Positions 40,186 to 49,421 of a stretch of 64,000 nucleotides of DNA are shown piece by piece. A program made the position numbers and the translations under genes. Each line of letters starts with the position of its first letter. Position 1 is the first letter of the stretch. The notes beneath the pieces were generated by a model. The model was not told the DNA's origin and did no database searches. It saw only the letters and a program-made list of their open reading frames with translations. This DNA is from Luteibacter sp. SG786 (lineage in GTDB: Bacteria > Pseudomonadota > Gammaproteobacteria > Xanthomonadales > Rhodanobacteraceae), in NCBI RefSeq assembly GCF_011759605.1, contig NZ_JAAOYX010000001.1, positions 1,426,001 through 1,490,000 of the forward strand, in the 5' to 3' direction.

Positions 40186-42723
40186 CTATGGATCGGTGGT
40201 GCGAACGCGGCGGTGTGCACCGCTCCCCGGCCGCCATCGGCGGCGAATCGCCATCGCTGCCGCAGGCCAGCGGAGCCAGGCGATGGTCAGGAGCACACAG
40301 AGCGGTGGAACGAAGGCGGTGCTCCAACCCGGCGCGGCGAAGCCCATGAGATCGTGCACGCCCGGCAGGAAGGCGACATCCATGACGACCGCGGCCGCGA
40401 ATAGCAGCAGGGCGTAAGTCCACGATGTGCCCACGTTCCGATCGGCCACGCGGCGTTGCCCGGTGACGACGAGCGTCACGACGCACGCGAACAGGCCAAG
40501 GAACACCGTCAACGACGCTTCCGGGGCGGGAACGGCCGACAGCACGAGCGCGATGTAGGCCAGCGCGAGAACCACGCCCGCGCCCGCGCCATCGATGAGA
40601 CCGCGGGCAAGGATCGCTGCCCGGAAGGGTGAATCGTCGACAGGACGGGGCGGCCTGCGCATGACATTCTCCGACGCTGGCGTCGCCTCGAAGACGATGG
40701 AGCACGCCGGATCGATGATCATCTCCAGGAGCACGATCTGCGCGGGCAGCAACAACGGCAAGTGATGCATCAGGAGAGGCACCAGGGCCAGGATCACGAT
40801 GGGTACATGGGCGGCGGAAATGAACCGTACGGCACCGTTCACGTTGTCGAAGATCCTCCGCCCGAGGCGGATCGACGTGACCAGCGATGCGAAGCTGTCG
40901 TTGAGGAGGACCAGATCGGCCGCTTCGCGCGCGACGTCGCTTCCCCGCTTGCCCATCGCCACACCGACGTCCGCCGCGCGCAGGGCAGGGGCATCGTTCA
41001 CGCCGTCGCCGGTCATGCCCACGACGTGCCCTTGTCTCTGGAGAGAGCGGACCAGCCTCAGCTTTTGCGCAGGCAGGACGCGTGCGCATGCATCCACCTC
41101 GCGGAGGCGTATGTCCAGCGCGTTGTCGTCCAGGCTGGCGATCTCCGTGCCCGTGAGCAGGTTCTCGCCGCGCAGTCCGGCCTTCCGTGCAATGGCCCTC
41201 GCGGTGGCCGGATGGTCGCCCGTGATCATCAGCACCCGTATGCCTGCCGCGCGGCATTCGGCCATCGCTGCCGGCACGTCGGTGCGCAGAGGATCCGCAA
41301 GCGCGAGCAAGCCCACCACTGTATGCGGCTGAACCGACGGGTCCGCCGGCGGAGCACCGGCATGCGTGGCGGAACGCGCGACGGCCAGCATCCGGAATCC
41401 CTCAGCGGCGAGTTCCATCGCCAGCGCCGTAAACCCGGCAGTTGTTGCTTCGTCCAGCCGGCACAGGGGCAACACGTCTTCGATGGCGCCCTTGGTGGCG
41501 ATATGCCACGTGGACTCGGGGCCGGCGATGACGCGAGAGACGAACATGCGGCCGTCGCCCACCGGGAACTCGCGCAGTGCGCGCGCGGATGCGGCACCTG
41601 TGGCGGCCAGGCGCGGGACCGTTTCGGCGAGGGTGCGCACGGCCGCGTCGGTGGGGTCCATCGACGTGGGCGGCGTCGCTTCGCAGGCCGCGTGTAAGAC
41701 ATTCACGGCGCTGTCGCCGAGTGCGCTCGCCGCCTCGTGGACGATACCCCTCGCGTCCACCAGCCGCGTCAACGCCATCCTGTTCTGGGTCAGCGTTCCC
41801 GTCTTGTCCACCGCGAGCACGGACACGGCACCCATCGTTTCGACCGCTGCGAGTCGCCGTGTGAGCACGCCCCGCCGGGCGATACGGCGGGCTCCCAGGG
41901 CATAGAACACGGTCAGCACGACCGGCACCTCTTCCGGAAGGATGGCCATGGCCAGAGCGATGCCCGCGAGTGCGGCATCGAGCGGCGCCAGTCCGTCCCA
42001 CCACCAGGCAAGGCACGTCACGAGCGCGGCGAACGCCATGGCGATCACCGCCAGCACGCGAACGGCGCGAGCCGCCTTGCGCTGGAGCGGCGAGGGTGCC
42101 CCTTCCGATGCCAGCGACGCTCCGATCATGCCCAACGCGGTCGCGCTTCCTGTGGCCATGACTTCCATGTGCCCGTTCCCCGCGACGACGAGGGTGCCGG
42201 CCTTGATGTCGCGGCCTTCGGTGGGTGTATGCCTCACGGCGACCGATTCTCCCGTGAGCAACGAATCGTCGAGCATGACACCGTCGGCCAGAAGAACCCC
42301 GTCGGCGGGAACGCGGTCGCCCTCTCGCAGCACAACGACATCTCCCCGGACGATCTCGGCGACGGGCAGCGGGCGCTCGGCACCGCCGCGCACCACGTGG
42401 GCCAATGGCGCGGCCAGTTCGCGCAAGGCGCGCAAAGCACCCTGTGTACGAAACTCCTGCACGAGGGTGATGAGCATGACGATGGCCACCGACGCGAGAA
42501 GGAGGGCGGCTTCGCCGGCATCCCCTATGGCGGCATAGATGGCGGTCGCGATCAGCAGCATCACAAACATCGGTTCCGTCACGATGTTCCAGAGCAGGCG
42601 CAGCCATCCCATCCAGCGTCGGTCGGGAAGCGCGTTCGGGCCGTCCTGGCGAAGCCTGCGGGCGGCCTCCGCTTCGCTCAGGCCTTCGAGCCGGTTCGAC
42701 TGGCCGGGATCGGGTGCCGTCAT
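40186..42723 (-). CDS. P-type cation ATPase (P2-type, Ca/Na/K-like)
   Basis: 845 residues. The N-terminal cation_ATPase_N segment has LSEAEAARRLRQDGPNALP, the actuator motif is DDSLLTGESVAV (TGES, 157-160), and the phosphorylation motif is AVDKTGTLT with Asp306. The hinge motif is MTGDGVNDAPALRAADVGVAMG. The membrane M4 ion-site motif is ILPEEVPVVL, i.e. PEEVP, close to the PEGLP/PEELP of P2-type pumps. M4, M5 and M6 have few ion-binding acids, so the ion is uncertain. The start at ATG 42723 has GAGGG seven bases upstream; another ATG lies six bases earlier. It follows the stress protein by 17 bases and is probably cotranscribed with it. Confidence 0.9.
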   Translation of the reverse strand: MTAPDPGQSNRLEGLSEAEAARRLRQDGPNALPDRRWMGWLRLLWNIVTEPMFVMLLIATAIYAAIGDAGEAALLLASVAIVMLITLVQEFRTQGALRALRELAAPLAHVVRGGAERPLPVAEIVRGDVVVLREGDRVPADGVLLADGVMLDDSLLTGESVAVRHTPTEGRDIKAGTLVVAGNGHMEVMATGSATALGMIGASLASEGAPSPLQRKAARAVRVLAVIAMAFAALVTCLAWWWDGLAPLDAALAGIALAMAILPEEVPVVLTVFYALGARRIARRGVLTRRLAAVETMGAVSVLAVDKTGTLTQNRMALTRLVDARGIVHEAASALGDSAVNVLHAACEATPPTSMDPTDAAVRTLAETVPRLAATGAASARALREFPVGDGRMFVSRVIAGPESTWHIATKGAIEDVLPLCRLDEATTAGFTALAMELAAEGFRMLAVARSATHAGAPPADPSVQPHTVVGLLALADPLRTDVPAAMAECRAAGIRVLMITGDHPATARAIARKAGLRGENLLTGTEIASLDDNALDIRLREVDACARVLPAQKLRLVRSLQRQGHVVGMTGDGVNDAPALRAADVGVAMGKRGSDVAREAADLVLLNDSFASLVTSIRLGRRIFDNVNGAVRFISAAHVPIVILALVPLLMHHLPLLLPAQIVLLEMIIDPACSIVFEATPASENVMRRPPRPVDDSPFRAAILARGLIDGAGAGVVLALAYIALVLSAVPAPEASLTVFLGLFACVVTLVVTGQRRVADRNVGTSWTYALLLFAAAVVMDVAFLPGVHDLMGFAAPGWSTAFVPPLCVLLTIAWLRWPAAAMAIRRRWRPGSGAHRRVRTTDP

Positions 42724-42740
42724 GGGCATTCCCTCACCCG

Positions 42741-43544
42741 TCAGGCCGAAAGGAAGATCGGCACGCGGCCATGCGCGAGCATGTGGCGCGTGGTTCCCCC
42801 GAGGGCCATCTCGCGCAGGCGGGAACGCCCCCAGGCGCCCATCACGATGGCGTCGGCGCGGCAGGCTTCGGCGCATTCGGCGATGGCGGCCGCCGGCGAC
42901 GCCTTGGGGTCCATGTCGATCCAGTCGCAGACCAGCGCATGACGCAGGAGCCATGCGCGGAGGAGGGCGTCGGCGTCGTCCCTGCGTGCACGGCCTTCCC
43001 GCTCACCCGCGAGGATCGTGATGTTCCGTGCGCGCGCAAGGAACGGCAGCGCCGCACGGATGGCCCGGGCCGATACGGCCGAGCCGTTCCAGGCGATGAG
43101 GATGCGCCGCATGACAGAAGGCGCGGCATCGTCGGGAACCAGAACCATCGGACACACGCGCGACATGAGCACGCGAGCCAGCAGTCCGGTACCCGCGGAG
43201 ATGCCTGAACCCACCACGGGCAAGCGGCCTATCAGCAGATCGCAAAGGCTGGCCCGCCGTATCAGCACACGCCTGTACACCCCCCTCCGCACCTCCCAGG
43301 TGCCGTCGATACCGCGGCTCCGGCAGGCGCTGGCCCACCAGCCGTGGCGCTCGTGCGCAAAGGTTTCTTCGTCTTCGAGCACCAGAAGGGGCTCGGGCAG
43401 GGCGATGACGCTCGCGTCCAGCGCGATGACCTGCATGCCGGTAAGGTGCGCGCCGAAGCGCTTGGCGAGGTCGAAGGCGAAGCGCAAATGCGCGGTATCG
43501 CGGTCGTCCGAACGGATGTCGACCAGGAAATCGAGCATCGTCAT
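42741..43544 (-). CDS. Tandem universal stress protein
   Basis: 267 residues with two Usp domains. Domain 1 (1-145) starts MTMLDFLVDIRSDDRDTAHLRFA and ends with ISAGTGLLARVLMSRVCPMVLVPD. Domain 2 (150-267) starts RRILIAWNGSAVSARAIRAA and has the nucleotide-binding GAWGRSRLREMALGGTTRHML (G-2x-G-9x-G-S/T). Tandem Usp proteins are often induced by low oxygen or stationary phase. The gene heads a minus-strand run (Usp, ATPase, CBS). An FNR/Anr-type dyad lies 52-65 bases upstream of its start, and a GAGAAT at 43574-43569 (read on the minus strand) sits where a -10 would be for activation from that dyad. Confidence 0.92.
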   Translation of the reverse strand: MTMLDFLVDIRSDDRDTAHLRFAFDLAKRFGAHLTGMQVIALDASVIALPEPLLVLEDEETFAHERHGWWASACRSRGIDGTWEVRRGVYRRVLIRRASLCDLLIGRLPVVGSGISAGTGLLARVLMSRVCPMVLVPDDAAPSVMRRILIAWNGSAVSARAIRAALPFLARARNITILAGEREGRARRDDADALLRAWLLRHALVCDWIDMDPKASPAAAIAECAEACRADAIVMGAWGRSRLREMALGGTTRHMLAHGRVPIFLSA

Positions 43545-43595
43545 GTCTCCGCTGCGGGGGCGTCATCCATTCTCGACGCCGCCGCGGCAGCGATG

Positions 43596-43609
43596 TTGAC
43601 CCTCGTCAA
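43596..43609. promoter_or_regulatory. FNR/Anr-type dyad in the Usp-adh divergent gap
   Basis: TTGAC-CCTC-GTCAA, a perfect 5-4-5 dyad that differs from the FNR consensus TTGAT-N4-ATCAA by one inner base in each arm. Its centre is about 70 bases before the alcohol dehydrogenase start and 58 before the Usp start. TCTGAT at 43632-43637 lies at the -10 position expected for a class II (-41.5) site reading toward the dehydrogenase. Confidence 0.7.
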
Positions 43610-43672
43610 TGCAGCTTGTCGGCGGGGGCGGTCTGATGCACCCGGATAGCAAAACATCGACGGGAGATGCAC

Positions 43673-44656
43673 ATGCTCGCCATGGTCCTGGAACGCGTCG
43701 GGCAACCCTTGGTGGCCCGGGAATCGGCCACGCCCGCTCCCGGGCCGGGTGAGGTGCTCCTGCGCGTGGAGGCCTGCGGCGTCTGCCGCACCGACCTGCA
43801 TGTGGTGGACGGCGAGCTGCCCAAGGTGCGTCCACCCGTGACGCCGGGCCACGAGGTGGTCGGCATCGTGGAAGCGCTCGGATCGGCCGACACGGGGCTG
43901 GCGGTAGGGCAGCGCGCCGGCGTCTGCTGGCTCGGAGGTACCTGCGGAAAGTGTCGTTACTGCCTGATGGGCATGGAAAACCTTTGCGATGCGCCTGAAT
44001 TCACGGGGTACACCCGTCCGGGCGGGTTCGCCACTCATATCCTTGCCCGCGCCGCATTCTGCGTGCCCCTTGCCGCGCACGACGATCCCGTCGCCACTGC
44101 GCCGCTGATGTGCGCAGGCCTCATCGGCTGGCGTGCGTTGAAGAAGGCCGGCGACGGGACCGCGTTGGGCTTGTACGGTTTCGGTGCCGCCGCGCACCTG
44201 CTGACCCAGGTGGCGGTCGGCCAGGGACGGAAGGTGTTTGCATTCACGCGCGCCGGCGACAGCGAGCACCAGGCGTTCGCGCTGGCCCAGGGCGCGTGCT
44301 GGGCCGGTGACGCGGAGGCACTGCCGCCGGAGCCACTGGATGCGGCCATCATCTTCGCCCCGGCCGGCGACCTCGTGCCGCTCGCCTTGCGAGCCGTGCG
44401 CAAGGGCGGCCGGGTCGTGTGCGGAGGCATCCACATGTCGGACATTCCCTCGTTTCCGTATGCACTCCTGTGGGAAGAGCGGGAGCTGGTGTCGGTGGCC
44501 AACCTCACACGCGGCGATGCCACGAGCTACTTCGCGGCGCCGGAACATTGTGGAGTTCACGCGAATACCACCGTGTATCCTCTTGAAAAGGCTAACGAAG
44601 CGCTTGCGGATCTGCGCGAGGGCCGGCTTTTCGGGGCGGCGGTTCTGCGCCCCTGA
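43673..44656 (+). CDS. Zinc-dependent alcohol dehydrogenase (MDR family)
   Basis: 327 residues. The catalytic zinc ligands are Cys in CGVCRTDLHVV and His/Glu in PGHEVVG. The structural zinc lobe has four Cys in GGTCGKCRYCLMGMENLC. The nucleotide-binding domain has ALGLYGFGAAAHLLTQVA. This matches bacterial fermentative or 'zinc-binding alcohol dehydrogenase family' enzymes that interconvert alcohols and aldehydes with NAD(P)H. The start ATG at 43673 has GGGAG six bases upstream; the ATG at 43667 touches that site and is less likely. An FNR-type dyad upstream and the divergent stress gene suggest a low-oxygen role. Confidence 0.92.
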   Translation: MLAMVLERVGQPLVARESATPAPGPGEVLLRVEACGVCRTDLHVVDGELPKVRPPVTPGHEVVGIVEALGSADTGLAVGQRAGVCWLGGTCGKCRYCLMGMENLCDAPEFTGYTRPGGFATHILARAAFCVPLAAHDDPVATAPLMCAGLIGWRALKKAGDGTALGLYGFGAAAHLLTQVAVGQGRKVFAFTRAGDSEHQAFALAQGACWAGDAEALPPEPLDAAIIFAPAGDLVPLALRAVRKGGRVVCGGIHMSDIPSFPYALLWEERELVSVANLTRGDATSYFAAPEHCGVHANTTVYPLEKANEALADLREGRLFGAAVLRP

Positions 44657-44677
44657 CGCCACGCCGGCAGAGTCGGC

Positions 44678-46798
44678 TTACCTGGCCTGCAATTCGGGCT
44701 CGAACGCGAGCAAGCCGCCCGGCGGAACATCGACGAGGTTGCCGCAGGGAACGACGTTGCCCCGCGCCGTCCCGGCGTCGTCGCCGTTGTCGAGCACGAC
44801 GCGCCAGGCGTCCATTCCCCGAGGCGCCGGTAAAAGGAATGGAACCGTCCCCTGGCCGGGGTTGAGCGCCAGGAAGAGCCGTTCGCGACGATCTTCGGGA
44901 AGCGAAGGCCCCGAAACGAGAACCGCAAGTGCTCGCTGCATGTTGTCCATCCAGGCCGCGTCATTCATTTCGCGTCCGTCCGGCTCGAACCAGCGTATGT
45001 CGCTGTCTTCCGCAACGCCGCCGGGCGATGTGCCGGTATAGAAGGCATCCAGGCGGAGGAATGGCAACCTGCGGCGAAGACTCAAGGCTTCGGCGATCCA
45101 CGCGCGCAGATCGCGGCCGGGATCGCCAAGCGCGCTCCAGTTGAGCCAACTCATGGCGTTGTCCTGGCAGAACGCATTGTTGTTGCCGAGTTGCGTACGC
45201 GAGAGTTCGTCGCCTGCCAGGAGCATGGGCACGCCGCGTGACAACGCCAGTGTGCCGAGCATGGCCCGGCATCGCCGGCGTCGTGCCGCGAGCACGCCGG
45301 CATCGCGGGTCGGGCCTTCGACGCCGCCGTTTGCGCTCAGGTTCTCCGTGCTTCCGTCCTGGCCTTCGTATGGATTCGCTTCGTTGTGCTTGAGGGCATA
45401 AGCGGTGAGGTCCGCCAGGGTGAAGCCGTCGTGGCAGGTGACGAAGTTGACCCCCATGCCGGGTGTCCGTCCGCCATGAGCGAAGACGTCGCTGGATCCG
45501 GCGAGGCGGGTGGCAAGCGCTCCACGCGTGCAGGCGTCGCCACGCCAGAACCGGCGTATGTCGTCGCGGTAGCGGCCGTTCCATTCGCGAATGGGCGAGG
45601 GGAATGCCCCAAGCGCGCTGCCGCGGGACGAGGCATCCCATGGTTCGGCGATCAGCTTCACGTCGCGAAGATCGGGGTCGGCCGCGATGGTTCGCCAGAG
45701 CGCCGCGTTCGCGTCGAACCGACCCGTTTCCCAGCGGCCGAGCAGCGTCGCGAGGTCGAAGCGGAAGCCGTCCACGCCAATGTCGCAGGCCCAGTACCTC
45801 AGTGCGGCATGAAACAGTGCGATGACGGCAGGCTCTTCCGGATCCAGCGTATTGCCGCATCCGGAATCGTCGACGTATGTCGAGGCGTCGTCCTTGCGGA
45901 GTTGGTAGTAGGTGGCGTTGTCCAGCCCGCGCAGGCTCAGTGTCGGGCCTCGTTCGCCGCCTTCCGCCGTGTGGTTCAGGACGACGTCGAGGATCACCTC
46001 CAGCCCGGCCGCGTGGAGCCGGTCGATCGTGTCCACCATCTCCTGGACGCGGCCCGATGCGAGGTAAGGCGAGTGGACGGCCAACGGCGCGATGGGGTTG
46101 TAGCCCCAGTAGTCGGTGAGTCCGTGCCTCACCAGGTCTTCTTCATCGAGGAAGCTCGCGACCGGCATCCATTCGAGCGCGGTAATACCTAGATCCCGCC
46201 AGTAACTTATGAGGTTGGGGTCCGCCAGGGCCGCCATCGTGCCGCGGATGCCCGCCGGGATGCGCGGATGGCGCATGGTTTGTCCCTTCACGTGCATCTC
46301 GTAGATCACCGTGTCCGTCCAGGGAATGCGCGGCCGCGCAGGGCGCTGTCGCACACTGGGGAAGGGGGCGGTCACGACGCTCTTCGGAACGAAGGGTGCG
46401 CTGTCGCGGCCATCGGGTGCCGCCGTTTCATCGGGCGCGCCGCGCGTATAACCGAAGACGGCGTCGTTCCAGTGGAAGCTTCCTTGCAGGGCCTTCGCGT
46501 AGGGATCGACAAGCAGCTTTTGCGGGTTGAAACGGTGCCCTTGGGCCGGCTCGTAAGGCCCGTGCACACGCAAACCGTAGACGAGGCCCGGCGCCGCGCC
46601 CTCCAGGTACCCATGCCAGATGTCGCCTTCACGTGCAGGCAGGGGCAGTCGCGCCACCTCATGCTGGCCGCTGGCATCGAAAAGGCACCATTCCACACGC
46701 CGGGCATGGCGCGTGAACACCGAGAGGTTCACGCCACGGCCGTCCCAGTACGCACCCAGGGGCTGCGGTGTCCCGGCGGTGAGAACGAGAGGCGCCAC
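44678..46798 (-). CDS. glgX: Glycogen debranching enzyme GlgX
   Basis: About 706 residues. An N-terminal CBM48-like domain (LTAGTPQPLGAYWDGRGVNLSVFT) is followed by a GH13 barrel. Region I is VILDVVLNHTAEGG, region II GVDGFRFDLATLLG (nucleophile Asp), region III LIAEPWD (acid Glu) and region IV NFVTCHDGFTLADL. It cuts alpha-1,6 branches of phosphorylase-limited glycogen. I use GTG 46798, where similarity to GlgX begins. An ATG at 46867 would add 23 unrelated residues and lies inside the FNR-type box, so it is rejected. It is divergent from glgP; together they mobilise glycogen to glucose-1-phosphate. Confidence 0.9.
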   Translation of the reverse strand: MAPLVLTAGTPQPLGAYWDGRGVNLSVFTRHARRVEWCLFDASGQHEVARLPLPAREGDIWHGYLEGAAPGLVYGLRVHGPYEPAQGHRFNPQKLLVDPYAKALQGSFHWNDAVFGYTRGAPDETAAPDGRDSAPFVPKSVVTAPFPSVRQRPARPRIPWTDTVIYEMHVKGQTMRHPRIPAGIRGTMAALADPNLISYWRDLGITALEWMPVASFLDEEDLVRHGLTDYWGYNPIAPLAVHSPYLASGRVQEMVDTIDRLHAAGLEVILDVVLNHTAEGGERGPTLSLRGLDNATYYQLRKDDASTYVDDSGCGNTLDPEEPAVIALFHAALRYWACDIGVDGFRFDLATLLGRWETGRFDANAALWRTIAADPDLRDVKLIAEPWDASSRGSALGAFPSPIREWNGRYRDDIRRFWRGDACTRGALATRLAGSSDVFAHGGRTPGMGVNFVTCHDGFTLADLTAYALKHNEANPYEGQDGSTENLSANGGVEGPTRDAGVLAARRRRCRAMLGTLALSRGVPMLLAGDELSRTQLGNNNAFCQDNAMSWLNWSALGDPGRDLRAWIAEALSLRRRLPFLRLDAFYTGTSPGGVAEDSDIRWFEPDGREMNDAAWMDNMQRALAVLVSGPSLPEDRRERLFLALNPGQGTVPFLLPAPRGMDAWRVVLDNGDDAGTARGNVVPCGNLVDVPPGGLLAFEPELQAR

Positions 46799-46856
46799 GC
46801 GTATGCCATCGCTTGAGGTGGTGCAGCGATGGAAACATCGCTGTCCACGCGGCCGC

Positions 46857-46870
46857 TTGATCCCCATCAA
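46857..46870. promoter_or_regulatory. Perfect FNR/Anr consensus box between glgX and glgP
   Basis: TTGAT-CCCC-ATCAA matches the FNR/Anr consensus at all ten defined positions. Its centre is about 68 bases upstream of the glgP start and 65 upstream of the glgX start, almost the same geometry as the dyad at 43596. It could activate both genes when oxygen is low. Confidence 0.78.
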
Positions 46871-46931
46871 TACCGGCCACGACGGACGCAGCGACCATCG
46901 ATGGCGCCGCATCATCGTCGAGTGAGGCCGC

Positions 46932-49412
46932 ATGCACCGGATACCGCCACGCGCAACGCCTGTCGGACTCGAGGCGCTTACCGATCTGGCGCTCGATCTG
47001 CGCTGGACCTGGAACCACGCGGTAGACAGCGTGTGGCGGCAGGTGGACGCCGAACTGTGGGATGCCACGCATAACCCGTGGGTGGTGCTCGAGAACGCGT
47101 CGCAGGCGCGCCTCGAGCAACTGAGTGAGGACGCCGGTTTTCGCGAGGGTCTGGCCACAGCGGCAGAGGATCGCCAGGAATACCTCGACAAGCCCGGCCT
47201 TTGCGCGTCGCTCTGGCCCGCCGACATGCCCGACGGGGTGGCGTTCTTCAGCATGGAGTTCGGGTTGAGCGAAGCGCTGCCCGTGTACGCCGGCGGCCTT
47301 GGCGTGCTGGCGGGCGACTACCTGAAAACCGCCAGCGATCTCGGTGTACCGATGACGGGCATCGGTCTGCTCTACCAGGAAGGCTATTTCCGCCAGACGA
47401 TCGACGCGACGGGCAGCCAGCACGAGCTGTTCCCCAACAATGACCCGGCCAGCCTGCCCATCCAGCCTTCGCTGGACGCGGACGGCGGCTGGCTCGAAGT
47501 GACGGTGCCCTTGCCCGGTCGGCCCCTGCGCCTGCGCGTGTGGCAGGCGCAGGTAGGGCGAGCCAGCCTCTACCTGCTCGACGGCAACCACGTGCTCAAC
47601 ACCGCCGCCGACCGGGGCATCACGGCAAAGCTTTACGGCAGCGGCACCGAGCTGCGCCTGCTGCAGGAGGTAGTACTCGGCATAGGCGGCTGGAGCCTCC
47701 TGGCCGCGCTCGGCAAGCAGAACGTCGTGGCGCACCTCAACGAAGGACATGCGGCGCTGGCGGTGGTTGAACGCGCCAGGCGATACATGCACGAACGGTC
47801 GGTATCGTTCCATGAGGCGTGGTGGGCAACGCGGGCAGGCAATGTCTTCACCACACACACGGCCGTGGCCGCGGGCTTCGATGCCTTCGCCCCCGCGCTG
47901 GTGGCGAAGTATGCCCGTGACCTTCTCGCGGACTGCGATCTGTCGCTGCACGACCTCCTTGCATTGGGTCGGGTCAATCCTTCGGACGATAACGAGCCGT
48001 TCAACATGACCTACCTCGCGATGCGCGGCTGCGCACAGGTGTCAGCCGTCAGCCGGCTGCATGGCGAGGTCAGTCGCGGACTCTTCGCCCATCTGTATCC
48101 GCGCTGGCCGCTCGCCGAGGTGCCCGTGCGCCACGTCACCAATGGGGTGCACGTACCGTCGTGGGACTCGGTACCGGCGGACGCGCTGTGGACGGTCACC
48201 TGTGGCAAGCGCCGGTGGCTCGGAAACCTGGCCTGCCTGGAAGCGGCCATCGCGGCATGCGACGACACAACGCTGTGGAACCTTGCGGCGCGGCAGCGGG
48301 CGGACCTGGTTCGCTACGTGCGCGAGCGTCTGGGATGGCAGCTTGGCCGGGGCGCCGAAGGAGGGGGTGGTGCGGCGGCCGCGCAAAGCGTGCTCGATCC
48401 CAACGTGCTCACTCTCGGCATGGCCCGGCGCTTCGCCGAGTACAAGCGCATGACCCTCCTGTTGCATGACCCTCGACGCCTCGCGGCCCTGCTCACAGGT
48501 CCTGCTCACCCCATGCAATTGATCGTCTCCGGCAAGGCCCATCCGGACGACATCGAGGGCAAGCGCCAGGTGCAGGCCTGGGTGGCGTTCGCGCAACGGC
48601 CGGAGGTGGCGGGGCGTGTCGTCTTCCTCGAAGACTACGATCTCGCCCTCGCGCAACGTCTGGTACAGGGCGTGGACGCCTGGCTCAATACACCGCGACG
48701 CCCGTGGGAGGCCTGCGGTACAAGCGGCATGAAGACGCTCGTCAATGGCGGCCTGAATATTTCCACCCTCGACGGCTGGTGGGCGGAGGCATACGACGAC
48801 GCGTGTGGCTGGGCCATCGACGGCAAGGGCACCGATGCAGGGGATGCCGAGAGTCTGTACCGCCTGCTCGAGAACGAGATCGTTCCCTGTTTCTATGAAC
48901 GCGATGCGCACGGGGTGCCGACGCGCTGGGTACGGCGCATGCGCGCAAGCATGTCGCGTCTCGCACCACGCTTCAGCAGCAACAGGATGTTGCTCGATTA
49001 CCTGCAGGACTTTTACCTCCCGGCGGCGCGCGCCCTGCGCCGGCGGGAACAGAAAAACGAATTGCCGTCGTGGGCTTCCGAGGTGGTCTCGCACTGGCAT
49101 GAGGCGAGGCTGGGCGACGTGGAGGTGGTGCTCGAAGGCCATACCTGGCGATTCCGTGCGCAGGCATACCTCGGTGGCCTGCAACTCGACTGGGTGAGGG
49201 CGGAACTGTACGCCGACGAGCGGGACGGCATGCCACGCCAGTGCGTACCGATGGAGGCCGGCGCAGCGATCAGTGGCGCCATCCACGGTTATGAGTTTGA
49301 AGCGGCGCTCCCGGCGACGCGTCCTGCGGCCGATTACACGGTGCGCCTGCATCCGTGGCACGAGGATGCCTTCCTTCCCGCCGAACTGCCGCTCGTGCTC
49401 TGGCAGCGTTGA
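46932..49412 (+). CDS. glgP: Alpha-glucan (glycogen) phosphorylase, DUF3417-containing form
   Basis: 826 residues. An N-terminal DUF3417 domain (LTDLALDLRWTWNHAVDSVWRQVDAELW) is followed by a GT35 phosphorylase domain with FFSMEFGLSEALPVYAGGLGVLAGDYLKTASDLG. The central motif HLNEGHAALAV and the PLP-site block RPWEACGTSGMKTLVNGGLNISTLDGWW, with the PLP lysine in GTSGMK, are both present. This long form with DUF3417 is found in many bacteria and acts on glycogen or maltodextrin, releasing glucose-1-phosphate. It is divergent from glgX with a perfect FNR-type box between, and is followed nine bases later by the magnesium ATPase gene. Confidence 0.93.
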   Translation: MHRIPPRATPVGLEALTDLALDLRWTWNHAVDSVWRQVDAELWDATHNPWVVLENASQARLEQLSEDAGFREGLATAAEDRQEYLDKPGLCASLWPADMPDGVAFFSMEFGLSEALPVYAGGLGVLAGDYLKTASDLGVPMTGIGLLYQEGYFRQTIDATGSQHELFPNNDPASLPIQPSLDADGGWLEVTVPLPGRPLRLRVWQAQVGRASLYLLDGNHVLNTAADRGITAKLYGSGTELRLLQEVVLGIGGWSLLAALGKQNVVAHLNEGHAALAVVERARRYMHERSVSFHEAWWATRAGNVFTTHTAVAAGFDAFAPALVAKYARDLLADCDLSLHDLLALGRVNPSDDNEPFNMTYLAMRGCAQVSAVSRLHGEVSRGLFAHLYPRWPLAEVPVRHVTNGVHVPSWDSVPADALWTVTCGKRRWLGNLACLEAAIAACDDTTLWNLAARQRADLVRYVRERLGWQLGRGAEGGGGAAAAQSVLDPNVLTLGMARRFAEYKRMTLLLHDPRRLAALLTGPAHPMQLIVSGKAHPDDIEGKRQVQAWVAFAQRPEVAGRVVFLEDYDLALAQRLVQGVDAWLNTPRRPWEACGTSGMKTLVNGGLNISTLDGWWAEAYDDACGWAIDGKGTDAGDAESLYRLLENEIVPCFYERDAHGVPTRWVRRMRASMSRLAPRFSSNRMLLDYLQDFYLPAARALRRREQKNELPSWASEVVSHWHEARLGDVEVVLEGHTWRFRAQAYLGGLQLDWVRAELYADERDGMPRQCVPMEAGAAISGAIHGYEFEAALPATRPAADYTVRLHPWHEDAFLPAELPLVLWQR

Positions 49413-49421
49413 TGGGCAGCG

